Below, one piece after another: positions 1 to 7,478 of a DNA stretch of 30,804 bases. A program made the position numbers and the translations under genes. The notes under the pieces are model-generated. The model was given only the letters and a program-made list of their open reading frames with translations. It searched no databases and was not told where the DNA came from. Source of the DNA: JBKQWK01 sp052139595 (GTDB lineage Bacteria > Actinomycetota > Thermoleophilia > UBA2241); the NCBI GenBank assembly GCA_052139595.1, contig JBKQWK010000257.1, positions 1 through 30,804 of the forward strand, written 5' to 3'. How positions within the stretch are numbered: the first letter of the stretch is position 1; every line of letters starts with the position of its first letter.

Positions 1-618
1 CCACTCATCACCGACAAGTTGCAGGCCATAGGGGTCGACAGTACGTTGTCTTTCTTCGTCACGGCCGATGGCGTAGTACATGAAGACGACTGTCTTGCGA
101 TCGGCGATCGCTGCCTGCAGCTTGGGTAGCGGTGCCACGCCGCGGAGGGCGTGTTCTTTGGGCAGCACAATCGGCGGCGCTGCTTCTGGCCCGGCGAGGA
201 GTTCGGGCCGACCCTGGGCGAGGCTGACGAGGGCCAGGCGCAGCGGCTGGCTGTAGACGAAGCGGTTTTCGAGCACGAGCAGGCAGGCGGCCAGGGCCGA
301 CAGTTCTTCGCCGTTCAGCTCGACAGGTGGCAGGTAGTACGCTGAGGCCGGCAAGCGGCAGACTTCGCCGCCGGGACTCGGCTCTGACGTGATGGTGATG
401 CCCAGCGCGGTGAGTTCGGCGCGGTCCTCGTAGAAACGACGCTTGAAGGCGTCGTCGGTCATGAGCGGATAGCCCTCGACCCGGCGGCGGATCTCGCTGA
501 CCGCGACTGGCTGGCCATGGCGGGCCAGCAGCAGAGCAACCAGCGAAAGACGGCGAATCAGCTTGTCGGCATCTTTGCTGAAGCCTTCTTCATGCGGCGC
601 CCGCGGATTGGCGGCCAT
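1..618 (-). CDS. WYL-domain transcriptional regulator, PafB/PafC-like (3' end outside window)
   Basis: The visible 206 residues are the N-terminal part; the gene runs off the left edge. Residues about 15-70 form a winged-helix region with the PafB-type pattern (VSEIRRRVEGYP, then AFKRRFYEDRAEL and LGI). The last visible stretch (VVFMYY, TVDPYGLQLVGDEW) is the beginning of a WYL domain, cut exactly where the WYL tripeptide should stand. The ATG at 618 is preceded by GGAGGA at 624-629 with a 5-nt spacer. PafB/PafC proteins are actinobacterial regulators of the DNA-damage response; other WYL proteins sense ligands through the WYL domain. It lies downstream of the MttB/racemase run on the same strand but has a plausible promoter of its own, so it may or may not control that run. 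Family assignment is firm, specific role is not. Confidence 0.8.
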   Translation of the reverse strand, partial: MAANPRAPHEEGFSKDADKLIRRLSLVALLLARHGQPVAVSEIRRRVEGYPLMTDDAFKRRFYEDRAELTALGITITSEPSPGGEVCRLPASAYYLPPVELNGEELSALAACLLVLENRFVYSQPLRLALVSLAQGRPELLAGPEAAPPIVLPKEHALRGVAPLPKLQAAIADRKTVVFMYYAIGRDEERQRTVDPYGLQLVGDEW

Positions 619-670
619 TCGTATCCTCCATTGGCGAAGAAGCGCTGGCGGTGCATCGTCGTTCTCTTTC

Positions 671-698
671 ATCATACCTGGGCCGGCAGTGTTGTGAC
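671..698 (-). promoter_or_regulatory. Putative promoter of the WYL regulator
   Basis: On the minus strand there is a TATGAT hexamer (671-676), a 16-nt spacer and GTCACA (693-698, four of six matches to the -35 consensus). It lies about 50 nt before the start codon at 618, in the 123-nt gap after the amidinohydrolase gene. Seen by eye only. Confidence 0.35.
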
Positions 699-741
699 GG
701 CAGCGGAGTGAGTCTGGCCCGGCGGCGACTCCGCCTTGTCT

Positions 742-1608
742 TCAGCCGCGCAGCAGCGGTCGCGTCAGGCAGGTCGGTCCGCCTTCGGCTTTCAGCGAGA
801 GTTCGTCGCCGCGATAGGTCTGCACGGTGCAGCCGGCCTCCTCGAGCATCCCCCGGGTCTCGGGGTTGCCCGCGAGCATGAGGCAGCGCCGCGGCGCTAA
901 AGCGAGCACATTCGTACCCATGGTTTGTAGAAACTCCGCCTCCGGTACACGCACGAGTTCGACGCCCCGGGCGCGCAGATCCTGCCACAGGGCGACCGGA
1001 AGCTGCGGTTCGTAGACAACGGCAAGGTCGTCGTCGACCATGCTGATCAGACCGAGCAGGTGCAGGCAGGCGGCGGGACCGGTGAAGTAAGGCAGATCGA
1101 CGCCGTGCACGGTCACACCTAGTGGTGCGAGCGCTTCGCCAAGCTGACGTACGCCTTCGCGGTTGGTGCGAAAACCGAGGCCGGCATAGAGCGTGTCGTG
1201 GTCGAGCCAAAGCAGATCACCGCCCTCGGCTCGCGCCTCGTCGTGAAGCTCGTAGATGACGGGGATGCCGAGACGGGCGAACACGCGACTCATCGCCGCC
1301 TCCTCACCGCGGCGCAACTCTTTGCCCATGTTCAGCAGCACCGCGCCGGCATCGGTGACGATTGCCGGATCAAAGGTGAAGATGGCATCGGCGTGCTCGG
1401 GCAGCGGCTCATCGTGATAGACGACATCAGCGCCGGCCGCGCGCAGAACGGCGACGAAGGCGTCGTGTTCGGCTTGGGCGCTGGCAAGCAGCGGCTGCGC
1501 CGTGTAGTGCCAGCGCTCGGGGTCGGCGCTACCGAACGCCGCCTCAGGCCGCTTTACCAGGACGCGGCGCAGCGGTGCCACCATGCCCTGGCTACCGTAC
1601 TCACTCAT
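742..1608 (-). CDS. Arginine deiminase / dimethylargininase (amidinotransferase) family protein
   Basis: A 288-residue protein of the guanidino-group-modifying (GME) superfamily. Family hallmarks are in order: EGGD at 128-131, an HLLGLISMVD block with the likely catalytic His183, and GGPTCLTRPLLR with the nucleophilic Cys280. These correspond to the His/Cys machinery that forms an amidino-thioester intermediate. Length and the DPAIVTDAGAVL stretch resemble dimethylarginine dimethylaminohydrolase more than long arginine deiminases. Members hydrolyse or transfer the guanidine group of arginine, methylarginines or related compounds; the substrate cannot be read here. The ATG at 1608 is chosen because GGAGGA (1616-1621) lies 7 nt upstream and the homologous part begins shortly after. 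It is third from last in a leftward run with two MttB-family genes and a racemase, so a methylated guanidino or amino compound is an attractive but unproven substrate. Confidence 0.75.
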   Translation of the reverse strand: MSEYGSQGMVAPLRRVLVKRPEAAFGSADPERWHYTAQPLLASAQAEHDAFVAVLRAAGADVVYHDEPLPEHADAIFTFDPAIVTDAGAVLLNMGKELRRGEEAAMSRVFARLGIPVIYELHDEARAEGGDLLWLDHDTLYAGLGFRTNREGVRQLGEALAPLGVTVHGVDLPYFTGPAACLHLLGLISMVDDDLAVVYEPQLPVALWQDLRARGVELVRVPEAEFLQTMGTNVLALAPRRCLMLAGNPETRGMLEEAGCTVQTYRGDELSLKAEGGPTCLTRPLLRG

Positions 1609-1708
1609 CTGCTCTTCCTCCGTGGTCGCTTTCAGCCTAAGCGTACAACGAACAGAGGCCGGTCCGGCGCGCTGGGGGACCTGCGGCACGCCGGACCAGC
1701 CCAGAGTC

Positions 1709-3154
1709 TCACCTGGCCGCTGCCGCGATGATCGCGTCGAACTCCCGGCCCAGGTCGGCAGGGAACTTTACCGCCGGCGCGGCGAGAATCTCGCGCACCT
1801 TCTGCTGGGCCTTGGCGATGGTGCTGGGGCGCCCTGCGGCGACCCAGCTCTCGAACGTGCCGGTCTCGCCGAGGTGCGCCGACCACAGCTCGCGCACGTG
1901 TCGACGGGTGTGGTTGTCGAAAAGGTAGTTACCGTTGAAACCCATTTTGGCGATCAGATCTTTGGCGATCGTTTCGTCGCTCACCTCGATACCGTGCAGG
2001 ATGCGCTTGACCATCCCCATGACCTCGTCGTCGACGACCATGTTTTCCAGGCAGAGGACGCGCGAGCCGTCGAGCAGGCCGGTGCCGAAGGTGACGTCGG
2101 CGCCGTTCAGGTAGGCCATCAGCATGGCGATGGTGTTCTCATAAGCGCTCTGGATGCCCGGCTCCTTGGCTGTCGTTGCCCCGGCGCCAAACCAGGCCGG
2201 CAGGCGGTAAAAGTCGGCCATGTGGCCCTGGATCGAACGCAGCAGAATGGCCTCAGGGGAGTTGCTTGCGTAAGCGCCGGAGTTCATGTACATAGCGGTT
2301 GGGCCGCCGCCGTGGATCACTTTGGCGCCGGGGTAGGCGAGCTGCACGAGCACGGTGGCGCTCAGCATCTCGGCGTTGTTGACGACCGCTGAGCCGGCGA
2401 TCGTAATGGGGCCGGTGGCACCGAGAATTGGCATCGGGTAGAAGCTGATCGGAATGCCGGCCTCGGCAAGGGTCAGCGCCAGGTCCATGCCGAAGCGCTC
2501 CTGGTGCAGCGGGCTGACTGTGCAGATGATGGCCGTGAACATCGGCCGTCGGCGCAGCTCCTCCTTGCCGCCGGCGAGCGCTTCGGCCATGCGGATGAGG
2601 CTGCGCGCCTCCCAATCTTCCTTGATGCTGACGACGATGGTGTGCTTTTCACTGTTGCGCACGCAGGCGTCAAACTCGTGCAGCACGCGTGTCCCTGCCG
2701 GGTAGTCCTGCGCCGAGACGGCTGCCGAGGTGGCCGAGACATGGGGCAGAGCCTGGACAACTCTGGCGCAGTTGGCCACGTCTTCTTTGCGCGAGGAGCG
2801 GATGGTGCCGTCGAACTCGCGCACGCTGACGCCGCAGCCGTCGGAGCTGATGTAAACGTGTTCGCCGTCGAGCGGCAGGTCGTACTCGGGGTTGCGGGCG
2901 CCGAGCACGAAGCTCTGCGGCAGGCTGCGCAAGGCGCGTTCGCAGACAGCGGCGGGAATCTTCGCTACGGTGGTTTCGTAGTCGACCGTGGCACCGTTGG
3001 CGGCGAGGATGTCCAGCGCCGTCTTGCTGTAGAACTTGACGCCGACGGTTTCGATGATGTCGAGCGTGCTCTCGTGAATCTGCCTGACCTGGTCGTCGCT
3101 GAGCAGCGCCAGCTTGAGGCGCTTGCCGACGAAACAGCTATCTGCGTAGGCCAT
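1709..3154 (-). CDS. MttB-family (trimethylamine methyltransferase-like) protein, copy 1
   Basis: A 481-residue protein of the MttB superfamily, recognised by its TIM-barrel core blocks such as FYPMPILGATGPI and by overall length. Family members move a methyl group from a quaternary or tertiary amine (trimethylamine, glycine betaine, proline betaine, carnitine) to the cobalamin of a corrinoid protein. The frame is open without an internal TAG and ends in TGA, so this is a non-pyrrolysine member; such members act on betaines rather than trimethylamine. The ATG at 3154 is chosen for AAGGAG 5 nt upstream (3160-3165). It is very similar to the neighbouring copy at 3271-4725 over the whole length (both have YETTVAKIP, PEYDLPLDG, TRVLHEFDAC, KEDWEAR), so the pair arose by tandem duplication. 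No corrinoid protein or reactivase gene is in the window. Confidence 0.82.
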   Translation of the reverse strand: MAYADSCFVGKRLKLALLSDDQVRQIHESTLDIIETVGVKFYSKTALDILAANGATVDYETTVAKIPAAVCERALRSLPQSFVLGARNPEYDLPLDGEHVYISSDGCGVSVREFDGTIRSSRKEDVANCARVVQALPHVSATSAAVSAQDYPAGTRVLHEFDACVRNSEKHTIVVSIKEDWEARSLIRMAEALAGGKEELRRRPMFTAIICTVSPLHQERFGMDLALTLAEAGIPISFYPMPILGATGPITIAGSAVVNNAEMLSATVLVQLAYPGAKVIHGGGPTAMYMNSGAYASNSPEAILLRSIQGHMADFYRLPAWFGAGATTAKEPGIQSAYENTIAMLMAYLNGADVTFGTGLLDGSRVLCLENMVVDDEVMGMVKRILHGIEVSDETIAKDLIAKMGFNGNYLFDNHTRRHVRELWSAHLGETGTFESWVAAGRPSTIAKAQQKVREILAAPAVKFPADLGREFDAIIAAAAR

Positions 3155-3189
3155 GGGTACTCCTTGTGTGATCGCGGGCGAGCGATATG

Positions 3190-3243
3190 AATCTGTACTC
3201 GGCAATAAATCTGTACTCTGACGCAAATCCGTGCTTGGACGTG
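3190..3243. repeat. Three 18-bp direct repeats between the two MttB genes
   Basis: Units start at 3190, 3208 and 3226. The first 11 bases of units 1 and 2 are identical (AATCTGTACTC); unit 3 reads AATCCGTGCTT. The remaining 7 bases vary. The exact 18-bp spacing, near two helical turns, in a 116-nt intergenic gap suggests a regulator-binding array, but a chance slippage product is possible. Confidence 0.5.
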
Positions 3244-3270
3244 CGTCGGCGCTGGCCGTTCACGGCGCCC

Positions 3271-4725
3271 TCAGGTCTCGACCGAAGCGATGATGCGTGC
3301 GAACTCGCGGCCCAGGTCGTCGGGCAGGGCGTCGGCCGGCGCCAGCGGGGTGGCCAGGATCTCGTCGACGATGCGGCGCGCCTTCTGCGCCGTGCTCGGC
3401 GCGCCGGCTGCTTGCCAGGCCGCCAGGGTGCCGACCTCGCTCAGGTGCGCCTGCCACAGTTCGCGCACGTGGGCGCGCGTCGGCGCAGCAAAAAGGTAGT
3501 CGCCGCGAAAACCCATCTTGGCGATCAGATCGACGGCCAGAGTTTCTTCGTCAACCTGCACGCCCTTGAGTAGGCGGCTGGTCATGGCAAAGGTTTCATC
3601 GGCAATGACCAGTTCTTCCAGGCTCATCTGCAGCACACTGTCGAGGAGGCCGGCGCCGAAGAGGAAATCGGCGCCGGCGAAGAACTCGAGGAGCATGCCG
3701 ATGGTGTTCTCGTAGGCGGACTGGGCGCCCGGCTCCTTGCCCTTGGTGCCACCCCAGCCCAGGCCGGCCGGCATATGGTAATACCTGGCCATCTGGCCCT
3801 GTACAGCGCGCAGCAGCAGCGCCTCGGGCACATTGGCAAAGTACGCTCCGGTGCGCATGTAGAGCGCCGTCGGCCCACCGGCGTGAATCAGCCGCGCGCC
3901 GGGGTGGGCGAGCTGAATCGCGGTGACGGCGGCCAGAATCTCAACGTTGTTCATGACAGCGGTGCCGGCCGGCGTGATCGGCGCTGTGGCACCGAGAATC
4001 GGCATCGGGTAGAGCAGGATCGGGATGCCGGCCTTGGCCAGCGTAAAGGCGAGGTCCATGCCGAAGCGTTCCTGATGCAGGGGCGAGACGGTACCGAGGA
4101 TCACTGAGAAGGTGGGCCGCGCGTACAGCTCTTTGCTGCCACCGGCAACTGCCTCGGCCATCTCGATGAGATAACGCGCCTCCCAGTCCTCCTTCATGCT
4201 GACGACGATGCTGTGCTTGGCGCTGCTGCGCATACAGGCGTCGAACTCGTGCAGCACGCGCGTCTCGACGGGGCAGTCCTGGGCGCTCACCAGAGCCGAC
4301 GTCGCCGAGAGGTTAGGCAGCGCCTGCACGACGCGAGCCGCGTCGGCGACGTCTTGCTTGATTGAGTTGCGGACGGTGCCGTCGCCGTCGCGCACAAACG
4401 TTGCGCAACCGTCGCTGCTGAGGTATGCATGCTGGCCGTCGAGAGGCAGGTCGTACTCTGGCGTGCGGCCGCCGAGTGTGAAGGTCGACGGCAGCGTGCG
4501 CAGAGCCTGCTCGACGAGCTGCGGCGGGATCTTGGCCACGGTTGTTTCGTAGTCGACGGTGGCACCATGCTCGGCGAGCACGTCCAGGGCGCGGCGCGAA
4601 TAGAAGACGACGCCGACCTCGTCGAGGAGCTCGAGTGAGGTGGCGTGAATGCGTTCGATCTCGGTGGCAGAGATGATCTCGAGCGCTGGTCGTGAGCCGA
4701 TGAATCGACTGTCGGCGTGGGTCAT
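3271..4725 (-). CDS. MttB-family (trimethylamine methyltransferase-like) protein, copy 2
   Basis: A 484-residue paralogue of the downstream gene. It has the same blocks (LYPMPILGATAPI, PEYDLPLDG, ARVVQALPNLSATSALVSAQD) and no internal TAG, so again a non-pyrrolysine MttB homologue expected to demethylate a quaternary or tertiary amine with a corrinoid acceptor. Its ATG at 4725 overlaps the stop of the racemase gene (ATGA, 4722-4725) and follows an AAAGGAG sequence, so translation is probably coupled. Differences from copy 1 lie mainly in the C-terminal third, which may reflect a different substrate or the formation of a hetero-oligomer; that is inference. The pair lacks the usual adjacent MttC-type corrinoid partner, which must be encoded elsewhere if the family reaction is performed. 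Confidence 0.82.
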   Translation of the reverse strand: MTHADSRFIGSRPALEIISATEIERIHATSLELLDEVGVVFYSRRALDVLAEHGATVDYETTVAKIPPQLVEQALRTLPSTFTLGGRTPEYDLPLDGQHAYLSSDGCATFVRDGDGTVRNSIKQDVADAARVVQALPNLSATSALVSAQDCPVETRVLHEFDACMRSSAKHSIVVSMKEDWEARYLIEMAEAVAGGSKELYARPTFSVILGTVSPLHQERFGMDLAFTLAKAGIPILLYPMPILGATAPITPAGTAVMNNVEILAAVTAIQLAHPGARLIHAGGPTALYMRTGAYFANVPEALLLRAVQGQMARYYHMPAGLGWGGTKGKEPGAQSAYENTIGMLLEFFAGADFLFGAGLLDSVLQMSLEELVIADETFAMTSRLLKGVQVDEETLAVDLIAKMGFRGDYLFAAPTRAHVRELWQAHLSEVGTLAAWQAAGAPSTAQKARRIVDEILATPLAPADALPDDLGREFARIIASVET

Positions 4726-5834
4726 CGGTCTCCTTTCTCAAGTTCAGCCAGGCTGTCAACGACAAATCGCCCGGCAACGAAGGGCGAGGTGACGGCACGC
4801 ACCAGAGCGTCGTAGTCGACTCGGAACGACACGGTCTGGCCGGGCTGCAACGGCTGCGGCGCGATCAGCATACTGACGTCGCTGGTCGCGCCGGCAAGGT
4901 AGGCGTCCGGCAGCAACGGCGTGAGGCCGTCGGGATCGCAATCACGGCGGCCGATGTTAAGCAGAGCATAGTAAGCCGGCGAGTCGGGCAGGTGCACCTC
5001 GGGGACGTGGCCGAAGGCGTCGCGGCCGCAGGCGCCGCCAGGCGCCGGAGGCTTCGTCGAGCACTCGAGCACGATCGCCGTGAGGATCGGGTCAGTCCGT
5101 TGCAGGCCGGCGATCGGCGCCATACTCACGAAGTCGTAGCCGTAAAGTGGCCCGCCGCCGGAGCGCAGCTCGGTGCGCAGACGGGGCGCGTAACCGTCGA
5201 AATGCTGCAGACAGCAGGTGCCGCCGAGCGAGAGCAGAGCCTCGTCGACGCAGGAATCGGCGACGGCGAGCAGAACCTCCTCAGCCTGGCGAAAGAGCGA
5301 CTGCGACGGTAGCTGGCCGCTGAGACAGGCGAAGTTCACGGCGATGCCGGCCAGGTTCACGCCGGCCAGGCCGGCGAGCTGGTCGGCGATCGCTGGGGCG
5401 TCGTCCGGCAAAACGCCTTCGCGACGATCGCCGAGGTCGACGGTGAGCAGGATCTCGATGGGGTAACCAGGGTTGTGCTCGCCTAATAGGCGGGCGGTGG
5501 CGACGTCACTGAGCAGCACACGATCGCAGACCTGCGCCGCCGCTTCGCACTCGGCCGGCTGCGGCGGGCGGATGAGGATGAGCGGTGCCAGCGCCTGGCC
5601 GGCGAGCCGCACGAGGCTGGGCAGGCGACTGTCGGCGAGGCCGGCGGCACCGGCCGCGAGCATCGCCCGCCCAACCGCCGGCTCGCCGTCGACGGCCTTG
5701 GTGACGCCGACGAGTTCGATTCCCTGGCTCAGCAGGCGGCCGGCGAGCAAGCGCGTGCGCTGACCGATATCGGCCAGGGAAAGCACGAGTTCAGGGTAGA
5801 CAGTCATCCGCTGGGGCTTACTGATCTCGGCCAT
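4722..5834 (-). CDS. PLP-dependent amino-acid racemase, alanine/ornithine racemase type
   Basis: A 370-residue fold-type III PLP protein. The Schiff-base lysine is Lys46 in LVGVTKAVDG. The following pattern (AMLAAGAAGLADSRLPSL, then TVDLGDRREGVLPDD) matches the ornithine/alanine racemase branch (Orr-like) better than classical Alr. Such enzymes interconvert L and D forms of alanine, ornithine, lysine or related amino acids; the precise substrate cannot be told. It is first in the leftward run and is translationally coupled to MttB copy 2 by a 4-nt overlap. The start at 5834 has only a modest ribosome site (GAGG); an in-frame ATG at residue 10 is an alternative. A Cys pair lies at SLGGTCCLQHF in the middle of the protein. 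Confidence 0.75.
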   Translation of the reverse strand: MAEISKPQRMTVYPELVLSLADIGQRTRLLAGRLLSQGIELVGVTKAVDGEPAVGRAMLAAGAAGLADSRLPSLVRLAGQALAPLILIRPPQPAECEAAAQVCDRVLLSDVATARLLGEHNPGYPIEILLTVDLGDRREGVLPDDAPAIADQLAGLAGVNLAGIAVNFACLSGQLPSQSLFRQAEEVLLAVADSCVDEALLSLGGTCCLQHFDGYAPRLRTELRSGGGPLYGYDFVSMAPIAGLQRTDPILTAIVLECSTKPPAPGGACGRDAFGHVPEVHLPDSPAYYALLNIGRRDCDPDGLTPLLPDAYLAGATSDVSMLIAPQPLQPGQTVSFRVDYDALVRAVTSPFVAGRFVVDSLAELEKGDR

Positions 5835-6119
5835 GGAACCTCATTTCGGGAGCAGGAGAACAACTGCTGGTGCCTGAGCGAGGAGGGCCGCCGTGCGTCA
5901 CGCGAGCGACTGATTGGCCGCCGAGGGGCGAGGCGAACGGGAAGAGCCGAGCGGGTACTAAAAGTCGTGAAACTTGCCGACCGAGAAGGCGGCGGACTTG
6001 TGATCAAGGTGAGGCCCGATGACCCCGTAACCCATCGGAATCTCCTGCCGTGGAAGGGCGTTGGCGGGCAGTATACTTGCCCGACCCTGGTCTGTAAATC
6101 CTCGTCCTGGGAGGCTCAC
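5835..6119. other. Divergent intergenic region between racemase run and decarboxylase
   Basis: 285 nt without a credible gene. It must hold the promoters of both divergent units. A TATACT hexamer is visible for the rightward gene; no convincing -10/-35 pair was found for the leftward run. Confidence 0.6.
6072..6077 (+). promoter_or_regulatory. Putative -10 element upstream of the LysA-like gene
   Basis: TATACT at 6072-6077, 42 nt before the start codon at 6120. No good -35 hexamer is present at 16-18 nt upstream, so activator dependence or a chance match are both possible. Confidence 0.35.
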
Positions 6120-7475
6120 ATGGTGGAAGTTGCCCACTTGGATGTTCGCGACGAGCATCTGCTCGTCGACGGGATCGACATTGTCGATTTGGCGGCGCGC
6201 AATCACACGCCTTTCTTTCTCTTCAGCCAGCGCGAGCTGGCGGCCAATCTCGCTGGGTTGCGGCAGGCATTTGAAAGTCGTCATCCGACGACCGAGATCT
6301 TCTTTGCCAGTAAGGCCTGTTCGAATCTGTGGTTTCTCGAGCAGGTGCGCCGTGGTGGCATGAACGTAGAAGTCAATGCCGGCGGCGAACTCATGAAGGC
6401 CAGCCGAGCTGGCTTCAGCGGCAATCAGGTCGTCTTCAACGGCGTCGCCAAGACGGAGGCCGAGATTGCCACCGCCATTCAGTTTGACACTCGGGCGATC
6501 ATCGTCGACTCGCTCTTCGAGCTGGAGCGAGTCGCCACTGTGGCCGCAGCGCTGCATCACCACGCTAACGTTGCCGTGCGTGTCGACGTCGATGTGCCGA
6601 CGCTCACGCACCCCGGCCTGATGACAACTCACGGCGGTAAGGCCGGCATCGACATTGACGATACGGTGGAAGCCTTCGGTCGCGCCGGCCAAGCCGAGTG
6701 GCTGAACGTCGTCGGTCTGCACATGCATATCGGTTCGCAGATAACCAGCGTCGAGCCGTACCGTCAGGCGATGACAACCGCGCTCGATTTGATTGACAAG
6801 GTCGAGGCGCAGACCGGCGTCCGTCTCGAGCACCTCAACGTCGGCGGCGGCATCGCGATTCCGTATCGCGAGTTGCCGGCGGTCTGCGAGCCGAGCGACT
6901 ACTTCTGTTCGACCTTGACGCCCGCCGAGTACGCGGCCGCGATCTGCGATCCTCTGCGCGAACGCCGTCCAGAGCTGCGCCTCTTCCTTGAGCCCGGTCG
7001 TTCGGTGGCCGGCACGACGGCTGTGCTCGTGTCGCGCGTCGAGAACGAGAAGGTCAAAGGGGTGCGCGATGCCGATGGCACGCGCATTGATGAGGAACGC
7101 TGGTTGACCGTCGACGCCGGTTTCAACACGCTCCTCGAGCATACCAACTATCACTGGTATTACCGTGCAATTGTGGCCGGCCGCGCCGCGGAACCAAGTG
7201 ACGGCCAGTTTCGTCTTGCCGGGCCGCTCTGCGACGGCGGCGACGTCTTTGCCGGCGACAACAATCAGCTCACGCGCCGCCTGCCAGCGGCAACAACGGT
7301 TGGCGACGTGGTCGTCTTTCTCGACGCTGGCGCCTACTCACTCGAGATGATGAGCCAGTACAACGGTCGTCCCCGGGCAGCTGCGTACGCTGTCGTCGAC
7401 GGCGACGTGCGGCAGATTCTGGAGCGAGATTCGTTCGACGATCTGATTGCCCATGATCTGCCCGGCGTCGAATAG
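6120..7475 (+). CDS. Diaminopimelate decarboxylase-family PLP enzyme (LysA-like)
   Basis: A 451-residue fold-type III decarboxylase. The PLP lysine is Lys65 in FFASKACSNL. A LHMHIGSQ block, a GGGIAIPY phosphate-binding loop, EPGRSV and the active-site CDGGD (Cys371) follow in the order typical of LysA and the related ornithine/arginine decarboxylases. LysA converts meso-diaminopimelate to lysine; paralogues decarboxylate other amino acids or carboxynorspermidine. The ATG at 6120 is preceded by GGGAGG (6109-6114) at 5 nt. It sits divergently from a D-amino-acid-type racemase, which fits a decarboxylase acting at a D-centre, but also leaves room for a specialised, non-lysine role. It could be the housekeeping lysA only if no other copy exists in the genome. 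Confidence 0.78.
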   Translation: MVEVAHLDVRDEHLLVDGIDIVDLAARNHTPFFLFSQRELAANLAGLRQAFESRHPTTEIFFASKACSNLWFLEQVRRGGMNVEVNAGGELMKASRAGFSGNQVVFNGVAKTEAEIATAIQFDTRAIIVDSLFELERVATVAAALHHHANVAVRVDVDVPTLTHPGLMTTHGGKAGIDIDDTVEAFGRAGQAEWLNVVGLHMHIGSQITSVEPYRQAMTTALDLIDKVEAQTGVRLEHLNVGGGIAIPYRELPAVCEPSDYFCSTLTPAEYAAAICDPLRERRPELRLFLEPGRSVAGTTAVLVSRVENEKVKGVRDADGTRIDEERWLTVDAGFNTLLEHTNYHWYYRAIVAGRAAEPSDGQFRLAGPLCDGGDVFAGDNNQLTRRLPAATTVGDVVVFLDAGAYSLEMMSQYNGRPRAAAYAVVDGDVRQILERDSFDDLIAHDLPGVE

Positions 7476-7478
7476 CCG

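Noticed and set aside
590..1210. Long open frame on the minus strand overlapping the WYL and amidinohydrolase genes
   Set aside because: Its product is an Arg-rich low-complexity shadow of the amidinohydrolase frame, with no family resemblance.
1709..4725. Pyrrolysine-containing MttB methyltransferases
   Set aside because: Both frames are full length without an internal TAG and end in TGA, so they are non-pyrrolysine homologues.
5958..7154. 398-codon minus-strand frame opposite the LysA-like gene
   Set aside because: It is the antisense of a gene with full family motifs; its composition (His/Arg/Asp-rich) is typical for an antisense frame in GC-rich DNA.
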